Translations under genes and position numbers: made by a program
Shown: piece by piece, positions 23,874 to 31,128 of the stretch
Layout: each line of letters starts with the position of its first letter
How positions within the stretch are numbered: position 1 is the first letter of the stretch
The notes under the pieces: generated by a model
Told to the model about the DNA's origin: nothing
Database searches by the model: none
What the model saw: the letters and a program-made list of their open reading frames with translations, nothing else
Assembly (NCBI GenBank): GCA_947495125.1
Contig: CANLXL010000005.1
Location: 276,972-340,971 of the forward strand
Direction: 5' to 3'
Length of the DNA: 64,000 bases
Origin: an uncultured Flaviramulus sp.
GTDB lineage: Bacteria; Bacteroidota; Bacteroidia; Flavobacteriales; Flavobacteriaceae

Positions 23874-24658
23874 GGTTCTGTCGCATTAATTATATAGAGG
23901 TGTATTTTTAAAAGAGAATCGGGTTTCAAGAAGCTAGAGCGCAAAAAGTTTTGAACGTTGAAGATTTGGGTTTCAAGATTTGATCCTTTCTAATCATATT
24001 TATTATTTCTATTCCTGCTAGTGTTCTTTGTGCTGATTCAAATTCTTTAAACCCAGTTGAAATTGCTATTCTTCTTTTAATGCTCCGATGGTCTTGCTCT
24101 ATAATATTGTTCAAGTATTTGACTCGTCTAATCTTTATCTTTTTTCTAGTGAAGCTTCTTTTATTCCAAGTCTTTATTCCAGCTGTATTAGCACCGCTTT
24201 TATCTATGTTTATGATTCTAGGTTTACCATTGTTTCTAATAGCTTTATTCAAGAATTTCTGAGCAGAACCTTTCATTCTTCTTTTAGTTAGTAGGAAGTC
24301 TATAGTATTTCCTTGTTTGTCAACAGCTCTATATAGGAACCTGTCTTTACCAGAGACTTTAACATAAGTTTCATCTAACCTCCAACTATTAGTTACTTGC
24401 TTTTTACGCTGATTCATATTGTACTCAATCTCTTTAGAGAACTTAAAGACCCATCGTTGTAAGGTAGAATGATCAACTTTAATACCTCTAATGGCTAAAA
24501 GCTCTTCAACATCACGATAGCTCAGAGTGAATCTTAGTTTGAAATAGACTGCTTGTTTGATTATAATAGGAGGGTAGCGATGGTGTTTGTACATTGAGTA
24601 GGTTTTTTTATTTCAAAAATAAGTATAATTGAAAAGAAGGAATTAATGCGACAGAACC
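23874..24658 (-). mobile_element. IS6-family insertion sequence, 785 bp
   Basis: Perfect 18-base terminal inverted repeats (GGTTCTGTCGCATTAATT at 23874-23891, its complement at 24641-24658) bound one transposase gene. Size (~0.8 kb), single 222-residue DDE transposase and IR style fit the IS6/IS26 family. Flanking bases are TATGTACT on the left and ATTTTTTG on the right, so the expected 8-base target duplication is absent. That suggests an adjacent deletion or cointegrate resolution after insertion. Confidence 0.85.
23926..24594 (-). CDS. IS6-family DDE transposase
   Basis: A 222-residue, apparently intact transposase. The N-terminal helix-turn-helix has the family pattern SYRDVEELLAIRGIKVDHST. 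The catalytic triad is visible: first Asp in SWRLDETYVKV, second in INIDKSGANTAG, and Glu in NNIIEQDHRSIKRR. YRAVDKQGNTIDFLL between the first two is also typical. It performs replicative transposition of the surrounding 785-base element and occupies almost all of it. Confidence 0.9.
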   Translation of the reverse strand: MYKHHRYPPIIIKQAVYFKLRFTLSYRDVEELLAIRGIKVDHSTLQRWVFKFSKEIEYNMNQRKKQVTNSWRLDETYVKVSGKDRFLYRAVDKQGNTIDFLLTKRRMKGSAQKFLNKAIRNNGKPRIINIDKSGANTAGIKTWNKRSFTRKKIKIRRVKYLNNIIEQDHRSIKRRIAISTGFKEFESAQRTLAGIEIINMIRKDQILKPKSSTFKTFCALAS

Positions 24659-24957
24659 ATTTTTTGCAGACTTACTATTAAATATATTAAATCTATCTCT
24701 TAGATTTAACCCTTTTAAAAGTTCACTTTTTGCTGAAGTCATGCATGTAGTGTAGTTTAAATTTTTGCATTTTTCCATGCGACTATATCACTCAACCAAA
24801 TGTCGATTAATTTTTGCAAGCTCAGAACAACGTGATACCACTTTAATCGAACCCCTAACTGACTGTATTTTGATATGTTCAATTTGGATTCGTTTAGAGA
24901 TGATTTTTTTTCAATTCTGCTAACAATTCTACTTGTTTAAAAGATCAAAATTCATAT

Positions 24958-24988
24958 TTGTAGTATTTGATTATTTTCACTACATTTA
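24958..24988 (+). promoter_or_regulatory. Promoter of the PadR/permease operon
   Basis: TTG at 24958-24960, 20 bases, then TACATTTA at 24981-24988, close to the Bacteroidota consensus TTG-N19/20-TAnnTTTG. It gives a leader of about 15 bases before the PadR start at 25008. Confidence 0.55.
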
Positions 24989-25007
24989 CGAGAGAATCAA
25001 ATCAAAG

Positions 25008-25337
25008 ATGAAAGGAACAAATTTAGGAGAGTTTGAGGAATTGATCCTTTTGATGGCCGGTGTTCTGTATCCCGATGCCTATGGATTATCCATTAGAAAA
25101 GAGGTTATGGAACAGTTAGAGCGCAGTGTGTCTATCGGAGCAGTACATGCGACTTTAAGTAGGTTAGAAGATAAAGGATATTTAAAGTCCCATCTTGCGG
25201 ATGCTACACACGAAAGAGGTGGGCGAAGAAAAAAACTATTTGTCATTAGTTCAACGGGAAAAAAAGCCCTCGAAAAAAACCGGATATTAAGGAATTCACT
25301 TTGGAATAAAATTCCTGAAATAGCCTGGACAGTATGA
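25008..25337 (+). CDS. PadR-family transcriptional regulator
   Basis: The frame is open from 24933, but ATG at 25008 is chosen because it lies just after a good promoter and starts the conserved domain (MKGTNLGEFEELILLMAG). The 109-residue product is a compact PadR winged helix: YPDAYGLSIRKEVMEQLE, SIGAVHATLSRLEDKGYLKS, then the wing ERGGRRKKLFVISSTGKKAL. It is followed after four bases by a large permease, the common pairing in which PadR represses an efflux-type operon in response to membrane or antimicrobial stress. Confidence 0.85.
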   Translation: MKGTNLGEFEELILLMAGVLYPDAYGLSIRKEVMEQLERSVSIGAVHATLSRLEDKGYLKSHLADATHERGGRRKKLFVISSTGKKALEKNRILRNSLWNKIPEIAWTV

Positions 25338-25341
25338 ACTT

Positions 25342-27987
25342 ATGATGGCAAATAAAAAATCACCAGTTCCCATTCCTCCGGTTTGGGCGGAACGTTTCCT
25401 GAATTGGTTCTGTAAAGACCACTTACTGGAATCCATTCAAGGAGATCTTTATGAGCAATTCCTGATCGACAGGGCGACTCACAGTAAACGAAAAGCCAAT
25501 CTTTTGTATTACTGTCATGTTATTAATTTTTTAAGACCCTTTGCCATTAAAAAAATGAGTCAAAATTCAAATTCATTAACCATGTTTAATTTTTTTTATA
25601 AAACCTTTGCAAGGAATTTGTTAAGAGATAAGCTACACGCTTTCCTAAACATTGCTGGACTCGCTTTAGGATTCACAGCGTTTCTATATATTGTAACTTA
25701 TATTTTTCATGAAACAAGTTATGATAGTTTTCATGAAAAGTCAGACAGAATTTTTAGGAGCGTACAGCATATAAAGCTGGGCCAAGAACCGATCTATGAA
25801 TCACAATCTGAACCTGTGTTGGCAACAGCTGCTAGAAACGAACTATCGGAGGTGGAAGATGCTATAAGATTATATCTACAACATGATATAACTACACAAT
25901 ACAAAGACAACAAGTTTACGGAAAACGAAATTTGGTATGCTGATAGAAACATATTTAAAATATTTGATTTCAAATTGTTGGAAGGAAATACTGAAACAGC
26001 GCTTTCAAAACCCAATACAATTTTACTCACTAAAAAGGCGGTTCTCAAATATTTTGGAAATGAAGATCCGATTGGAAAATCGCTACTCTTAAATAAAGAA
26101 AAGGAACAGTATGTAGTATCTGGAATTTTAGAAGATCTTCCCTTAAATTCTCATTTGCAATTCGATTTTTTAGCTTCATTTTCAACGCTTCCCAGAAGCG
26201 ATGAAGTGGAATGGTCCAATACCAGCGTTTACACTTATTTGCTCACAAAAACTAACACTGATTTTGAAAATTTCAGCCAAAAATATAGTGACTTTTTAAA
26301 GCAGAAATATATACCCAATATCGAACAGGCCACTGGTATGTCGTTCACTGATTTTGAGACCCAGGGAAATTTCATTAATTTTTTGCTACAGCCAATAGAA
26401 GATATTCATTTAAGTACAACCCATCCGTCAGCATCTAACAATGCTGGAAATATTCGATATTTAATCATCCTGGTTATCACCGGAATATTTATTTTGATTA
26501 TCGCTTGCTTTAATTTCATCAACCTTAGCACTGCTAGGGCTTCATTAAGAGCAAAAGAAATTGGCGTTAAAAAAATCATCGGTTCTTCAAGAAAAACGAT
26601 CATTTATCAAATTCTTACAGAGACTTTTTTTAATTGTTTTATTGCACTTTTAACCTCTATTGCTTTATTACTGCTTATGTTACCTGTTATCAATAATTAT
26701 TCAGAAACAGCTATCCATGCAGAATTTCTCCTTAACAAATTTACACTAACAACCATCATCTCAATGCTTGTAATTGTCACTTTTTTAGCTGGTTGTTACC
26801 CGGCATTTTACATTACCCGGTTTACGCCAGTACAAATAATCAAAGGAAATTTTGGGAATACAGGGAAAAAATCACCTATTAGAGGTGGTTTGGTTGCGTT
26901 TCAGTTTACAGTATTTATCATACTGATCTTCAGTACTATTATTATTAACAAGCAAATTCATCTTTTGCAAAACCAAAACCCTGGATTCAACAAGAAGAAT
27001 GTATTGGTAATTGAAAAAACGCACCAATTAGGTAGCAACAGAAATAGTTTCAAAAACGAAATAACCAAAAACACGGGAGTTCTTTCTGCATCCTATTCTT
27101 CATCAATTCCATCTCAAAATCATAGTGGTGGTGCTTTTGGAGTGGAGGGAAGTGAAACATGGTTTGTCATGGATCGAATGAATGTAGACCATGATTTTCT
27201 AAATACACTTAAAACTCAGATGATGGATGGACGTTTTTTTATCGATAATAGTGAATCTGAAATCAGTAATGTGATCATCAATAAGGAAGCTGCCCAAATA
27301 TTGGGTTGGCCAAAGATCAATGAAAAACAAATCTATGTTATTGATGACGGAGAAAAACATTATTTCAATGTTATAGGCATTATGGATAATTTCCATCTAA
27401 AATCATTGCGTGAAAAATCTGAACCTTTGGTTATGAATTTGGTCAATGTTAGTCAATATCTTTCGATAAGACTGGGACCTGGTGATTATGGGACAGTTAT
27501 TGAGACTGCTAAAAATCAGTGGGAAAAATTTAATAACGATGCTCCTTTTGAGTTTTTTTTCCTTGATAAAGCATTTGATGCCCAATACAAATCTGAAATT
27601 CGACTTGGAAAAATTATTGGATTGTTCACAATAATTGCCATCATAATAGCCTGTTTGGGTTTGTTTGGATTAGTGTCTTTTGCTGCTACCCAAAGGCGAA
27701 AAGAGATTGGTGTTCGGAAGATAAATGGGGCAACCGTATCAAATATTTTAATCATGTTGAATAAAGACTTTGTTAAATGGATAGTAATTGCTTTTGGAAT
27801 TGGGAGCCCAATGGCATGGTATGTTATGAATAAATGGCTCGAAGACTTTACTTATAGAACAGCATTAAGTTGGTGGATATTTGTGTTAGCAGGCGCATGT
27901 GCCTTAGTCATTGCTTTGCTTACTGTAAGCTGGCAATCCTACAAAGCAGCAAGCGAGAATCCAGTGGAAGTATTAAGGTGTGAATAG
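25342..27987 (+). CDS. ABC transporter permease, MacB/FtsX type with PadR-linked prefix domain
   Basis: An 881-residue membrane protein. Residues 1-70 (PPVWAERFLNWFCKDHLLES) form the permease prefix domain typical of PadR-linked Bacteroidota permeases. A membrane segment near residue 105 (AFLNIAGLALGFTAFLYIVT) follows, then a MacB-like periplasmic domain, FtsX block one (IRYLIILVITGIFILIIACF, with NLSTARASLRAKEIGVKKII), a second periplasmic domain and FtsX block two (RRKEIGVRKINGATVSNIL). The matching ATPase is not adjacent. These pairs act in export or sensing of antimicrobial compounds and lipids. Confidence 0.85.
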   Translation: MMANKKSPVPIPPVWAERFLNWFCKDHLLESIQGDLYEQFLIDRATHSKRKANLLYYCHVINFLRPFAIKKMSQNSNSLTMFNFFYKTFARNLLRDKLHAFLNIAGLALGFTAFLYIVTYIFHETSYDSFHEKSDRIFRSVQHIKLGQEPIYESQSEPVLATAARNELSEVEDAIRLYLQHDITTQYKDNKFTENEIWYADRNIFKIFDFKLLEGNTETALSKPNTILLTKKAVLKYFGNEDPIGKSLLLNKEKEQYVVSGILEDLPLNSHLQFDFLASFSTLPRSDEVEWSNTSVYTYLLTKTNTDFENFSQKYSDFLKQKYIPNIEQATGMSFTDFETQGNFINFLLQPIEDIHLSTTHPSASNNAGNIRYLIILVITGIFILIIACFNFINLSTARASLRAKEIGVKKIIGSSRKTIIYQILTETFFNCFIALLTSIALLLLMLPVINNYSETAIHAEFLLNKFTLTTIISMLVIVTFLAGCYPAFYITRFTPVQIIKGNFGNTGKKSPIRGGLVAFQFTVFIILIFSTIIINKQIHLLQNQNPGFNKKNVLVIEKTHQLGSNRNSFKNEITKNTGVLSASYSSSIPSQNHSGGAFGVEGSETWFVMDRMNVDHDFLNTLKTQMMDGRFFIDNSESEISNVIINKEAAQILGWPKINEKQIYVIDDGEKHYFNVIGIMDNFHLKSLREKSEPLVMNLVNVSQYLSIRLGPGDYGTVIETAKNQWEKFNNDAPFEFFFLDKAFDAQYKSEIRLGKIIGLFTIIAIIIACLGLFGLVSFAATQRRKEIGVRKINGATVSNILIMLNKDFVKWIVIAFGIGSPMAWYVMNKWLEDFTYRTALSWWIFVLAGACALVIALLTVSWQSYKAASENPVEVLRCE

Positions 27988-28160
27988 AGGTTATCTATTG
28001 TACTTCGCATAATAAAGAAGGTGTTTTTCGAAACTTAATGGGCAGGGTTCGAACCAAATTTTTAAATAGTTGATATATAATAAGTTATTGTGTGTTTGAC
28101 AAATATAGGCGCCGATTAACGCACCTTATTATATTTTATAAATTAAATGAACTTATAAAT

Positions 28161-28176
28161 GAATGCAATTGCATTC
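28161..28176. promoter_or_regulatory. 16-base perfect palindrome (GAATGCAATTGCATTC)
   Basis: A perfect inverted repeat centred at 28168/28169, followed within 60 bases by two TAATGCATnTTTAT-like copies. It could be a regulator site for the non-coding region or a chance AT-rich palindrome. No gene is directly downstream. Confidence 0.3.
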
Positions 28177-28453
28177 AAAATTCAGATAGAGTTAATGCAT
28201 TTATAAATATTTTTCTAATGCATATTTATGTTTTTATTTAACTAAAATATTAATTGTAACTATGTCAACTAAAGTTAGGCTATATTGAATCAATTTTTTG
28301 ATTATCTTTATTTTACTTGTATAATAATTGTACCATTTTTGCGCCTTAAGTATTTAAACAGATATAAATAAAGAATAGTTACTTTCTGTATTAATCTATA
28401 TAGTGTGGTCTGTAAAAGACTGAAAAATAACTAAAAACTTTGTGAGATAGCGT

Positions 28454-28476
28454 CGGTTTTTTTAACCGTCTTTTTT
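28454..28476 (+). terminator. Hairpin with T tract
   Basis: CGGTT (28454-28458) pairs with AACCG (28464-28468) across a T-rich loop, followed by TTTTTT at 28471-28476. It points rightward and has no annotated gene ending before it within 450 bases. Confidence 0.45.
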
Positions 28477-28554
28477 ATCGTGATTTTTCGACTAAACTCT
28501 GGAAAAAATTAATTATTTGGTTTGAAGTCAGGTCTATATGGTTCACGAATGAAT

Positions 28555-28606
28555 AAAAAAGCCAAACATTAAATCAAGTAAACTCGATTTAATGTTTGGC
28601 TTTTTT
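28555..28606. terminator. Strong bidirectional terminator, 21-base perfect stem
   Basis: AAAAAA plus GCCAAACATTAAATC (28555-28575) pairs perfectly with GATTTAATGTTTGGC plus TTTTTT (28586-28606) around a 10-base loop. It would terminate transcription in either direction. It could end the RraA transcript coming from the right, or an unannotated RNA from the left. Confidence 0.7.
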
Positions 28607-29004
28607 ATTTTCAATCTCAATAATTATCGGGAGGAGTCTATGGAAGTACATGCGAAGTATGGTTAATCCTGCCATGGTCATAACCTAAATCTCTAATATA
28701 TTAGTGTTTAGTATATTAAATATTTTTTTATTCAACTGTACCATATAGGTGTCTATAATTAAAAATTCAAAACGTTTTAATAAATAATTGAGAATATTTT
28801 ATAGATGAATGTGCCTAATGCATTCATCAAGAGTTTAGACACATTTCTTCTAAATATAGTTATCCAAATATTAAAAATATAACCTAATTATAAAAACTTT
28901 ACCAATACCTATTCAGAGTAAAATAATTCTAAATTAAAAGATGTGAATATTAAAAAGTATAAAGTGCTCTTGAATACCTTATTTCCATTGTACATGATTT
29001 ATAC

Positions 29005-29724
29005 TCAAATACTATGTGAATTTTTCCACTTCTCAAAATCGATTAAAGTTTTCTCGTCGGTTAGAGGATATAGGCCAACAATGGATCGCCCTTCATTTAC
29101 TTTTTCCATAACAAAGCTCTCAAAAAGTGTCATTACTTCGCATTCAGCAGCCACTTCGTCAGCCATATGGAAAGGTATGATGATCACACCATCTTGGTCG
29201 CCTACCACAACATCACCGGGAAATACCGCAACATCACCGCAACCAATAGGTACATTAATATCGATAGCCTCGTGTAATGTGAGGTTAGTTGGTGCAGAGG
29301 GTTTCTGATGAAATGAAGGGAAGGGTAATTTCGAAATATCTTCAGAATCTCTAAAACCACCGTCTGTTACTATTCCAGATGAACCACGTTTCATAAGTCG
29401 GGTTATCAAAATTGAACCCGCCGAAGCAGCCCTGGCGTTTTTTCTACTATCGATTACTAAAACTCCTCCTTCAGGGCAAGTTTCAATAGCAACTCGTTGT
29501 GGGTGTTTGGGATTTTGAAACACACTAACAGGATTTAAGTCTTCGCGAGCAGGGATATATCTTAATGTAAAAGCTTCTCCTACCATATTTTCTTTTAAAG
29601 AACTAAGAGGGAATACGTTTTGAACAAATTGATTTCTTAATCCTTTTTTGTACAAGCACGTAGCGATGGTAGCCGTACTTATTTTTTGGAATTTTTGACG
29701 AATAATGGGACTTAATTTTTTCAT
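29005..29724 (-). CDS. RraA-like protein (HMG/CHA aldolase family)
   Basis: A 239-residue protein of the RraA/4-hydroxy-4-methyl-2-oxoglutarate aldolase family. Motifs: STATIATCLYKKG near the start, LVIDSRKNARAASAGSIL, SGIVTDGGFRDSEDI with the conserved RD pair, and CGDVAVFPGDVVVGDQDGVI. Members are either metal-dependent aldolases for pyruvate-derived acids or RNase E inhibitors; inhibition is unlikely in this lineage. It is transcribed leftward from the 48-base palindrome at 29763-29810, so it seems to belong to the alginate regulon, perhaps handling a keto-acid side product. The pathway role is inferred. Confidence 0.75.
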   Translation of the reverse strand: MKKLSPIIRQKFQKISTATIATCLYKKGLRNQFVQNVFPLSSLKENMVGEAFTLRYIPAREDLNPVSVFQNPKHPQRVAIETCPEGGVLVIDSRKNARAASAGSILITRLMKRGSSGIVTDGGFRDSEDISKLPFPSFHQKPSAPTNLTLHEAIDINVPIGCGDVAVFPGDVVVGDQDGVIIIPFHMADEVAAECEVMTLFESFVMEKVNEGRSIVGLYPLTDEKTLIDFEKWKNSHSI

Positions 29725-29740
29725 TTTATGTTAAAATTAT

Positions 29741-29810
29741 TTGCATAATGTAAAAATATTTATATATTTGGAAAACCAATCTGGTTAACCAGATTGGTTT
29801 TCCAAATATA
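29741..29810. promoter_or_regulatory. Alginate regulon operator: 48-base perfect palindrome with facing promoters
   Basis: Bases 29763-29786 and 29787-29810 are perfect reverse complements centred on TGGTTAACCA. The left arm begins with TATATTTG, a plus-strand -7 box preceded at exactly 19 bases by TTG (29741-29743). The right arm ends in CAAATATA, a minus-strand -7 box for the RraA gene. Both transcripts would start inside the operator. The AAACCAATCTGGTTAACCA core recurs at 37.77 and 42.85 kb. The probable ligand is the GntR regulator at 52.5 kb. Confidence 0.75.
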
Positions 29811-29836
29811 CTGAATAATTCTTAACCTAAAAAGTG

Positions 29837-29977
29837 ATGGTAATATTTTATAAACTTTTATTTTCAAATAACTTGAATAATAAAAGTTTAGATATTTTAA
29901 ACTTAAGCAACGGTGTTTATCTTTTAAAAGTAAATGTCGATAATGGAAGTTTGGTTAAAAAAATTGTAATTGAGTGA
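29837..29977 (+). pseudogene. Remnant of a type IX secretion C-terminal sorting domain
   Basis: A 46-codon frame whose translation (SLDILNLSNGVYLLKVNVDN then SLVKKIVIE and stop) is the typical last ~35 residues of a T9SS type A sorting domain. Nothing of the expected secreted enzyme precedes it: the operator promoter lies only 27 bases upstream. It is followed by its own terminator. This looks like the tail of a secreted protein, possibly a lost alginate lyase, whose body was deleted. Confidence 0.6.
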
Positions 29978-29998
29978 TTAATAATTAGTTGATTGAAT

Positions 29999-30030
29999 AA
30001 AAAGCCTTTTAATAATTAAAAGGCTTTTTT
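29999..30030 (+). terminator. Rho-independent terminator
   Basis: GCCTTTTA (30004-30011) pairs with TAAAAGGC (30017-30024), flanked by A and T tracts (TTTTTT to 30030). It ends the remnant gene and separates the 29.77 kb promoter from the next operon. Confidence 0.75.
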
Positions 30031-30121
30031 AAGTGCGCAAATCATCAATTAGTGATTCTAAAAGTGTATGTAAAAGACTAGCGATTCAAGTAGTTATTTT
30101 TAAATTTATAAAAAAACATAA

Positions 30122-31066
30122 ATGACTTCACGAAGAGATTTTATTTTAAAAACGGCTTGTGCTGCAAGTTTGCTACCTTTTACGGCATTTCCTTTTACAG
30201 CCTTAAAAGGGGTTTCATTTGAAGATCGTTTAGATGTAAATATTTTTTCCAAACATTTACAGTTTTTAGATTATAGGGCTACCGGAGAAATGGCAGCTGA
30301 AATGGGTTTTTCAGGAGTAGACTTAACAGTCCGCCCAAAAGGGCATGTGTTACCAGGAAATGTAAAAACAGATCTTCCAAAAGCTGTTGAACAAATTAAA
30401 GAAAGCGGCTCCAAATGCAAAATCATTACCACAAATATTGAAAGTGTTAACAATACGCTAGACTTAGATGTATTACAAAGTGCTTCTGAATGTGGTATTA
30501 AATATTATAGAACCAATTGGTTTAAATATAAGGAAGGGCAATCTATGTTGGATACGTTAAAAACGTACCGAAATGAAATATATGAATTAGCTAATATAAA
30601 CAAGACGTTAGGACTTGTAGGATGCTATCAAAATCACGCAGGTAAGCATGTGGGAGCCTCTTATTGGGAAATTAAGAAAATTATAGAAACCGTTAATTCA
30701 GAGTGTTTTGGAGTGCAGTATGATATTCGTCATGCTATGGTTGAAGGCGGGTTTTCTTGGGAAAACGGATTAAAACTTTTACATCAGAATATTAAAACAA
30801 TTGTGTTGAAAGATTATAAATGGAGCAAAATTAATGGCATGTGGCAAGCGGTTAACGTGCCCATTGGAGAGGGCATGGTTGACTTTAAAAAATATTTTAA
30901 GTTACTTAAATATTATAAATTAAAACCACCGGTTTCTCTTCACCTTGAGTATAATTTGGGAGGCGCGGAAAAAGGCAAAAACATAATAACCGTAGATAAA
31001 AAAATAGTGTTTGATGCCATGAAAAAAGATTTGAACGCCGTACAGGAGCTCTGGAAACAAGCATAA
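30122..31066 (+). CDS. Tat-exported sugar phosphate isomerase/epimerase-like protein
   Basis: A 314-residue protein with a twin-arginine signal (TSRRDFILKTACAASLLPF). A xylose-isomerase-like TIM barrel follows: EMAAEMGFSGVDLTVRPKGH, CYQNHAGKHVGAS, FGVQYDIRHAMVEGG and PVSLHLEYNLGGAE give the usual His, Asp and Glu metal ligands. Relatives isomerise or epimerise sugars; many exported ones are uncharacterised. It heads a same-strand block containing PL6, PL7, the GntK-Gnd fusion and a transporter, so it may act on a periplasmic sugar acid. The promoter is unclear: only a weak TAAATTTA at 30101 is seen. Confidence 0.75.
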   Translation: MTSRRDFILKTACAASLLPFTAFPFTALKGVSFEDRLDVNIFSKHLQFLDYRATGEMAAEMGFSGVDLTVRPKGHVLPGNVKTDLPKAVEQIKESGSKCKIITTNIESVNNTLDLDVLQSASECGIKYYRTNWFKYKEGQSMLDTLKTYRNEIYELANINKTLGLVGCYQNHAGKHVGASYWEIKKIIETVNSECFGVQYDIRHAMVEGGFSWENGLKLLHQNIKTIVLKDYKWSKINGMWQAVNVPIGEGMVDFKKYFKLLKYYKLKPPVSLHLEYNLGGAEKGKNIITVDKKIVFDAMKKDLNAVQELWKQA

Positions 31067-31128
31067 TTAAATTCTATTTACGAACGCACAAAATGATTAA
31101 TATCGCTGTTAATAATAATAAATACCAC

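Larger units (their letters stand above)
23692..24778 (-). pseudogene. Small gene interrupted by the IS6-family element
   Basis: On the minus strand an ATG at 24778 opens 40 codons (starting MEKCKNLNYTTC) that run into the right IS end at 24659. On the far side, 23873-23692 continues as about 60 codons (from YIKYSVSKRLLQ to DEIPDHYFETI) in a compatible frame, apart from a junction stop. Read together these look like one ~100-residue protein split by the insertion. No eight-base target duplication joins them, so bases may have been lost. The family is unknown. Confidence 0.4.
27988..29004. other. About 1 kb non-coding AT-rich stretch
   Basis: No convincing gene is seen here. It contains a 16-base palindrome, repeated AATGCAT motifs (28193, 28216, 28815), two hairpin terminators (listed separately) and a GGGAGGAG motif at 28629. 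A frame on the plus strand from 28943 runs antisense through the RraA gene and is rejected. A small RNA ending at one of the terminators is possible but unsupported. Confidence 0.5.

Noticed and set aside
23874..24658. Recent simple IS insertion
   Set aside because: The flanking eight bases differ, so a simple insertion with intact target duplication is not supported.
28628..28660. Third copy of the structured leader (hairpin followed by GGGAGGAG)
   Set aside because: It lacks the TGCACGC loop and the 14-mer, and no transporter follows; the resemblance is limited to a hairpin before a GGAGG.
28943..29308. 121-residue plus-strand frame
   Set aside because: It lies almost wholly antisense to the RraA gene, whose motifs are intact on the minus strand; low complexity in Ser/Thr suggests a shadow.
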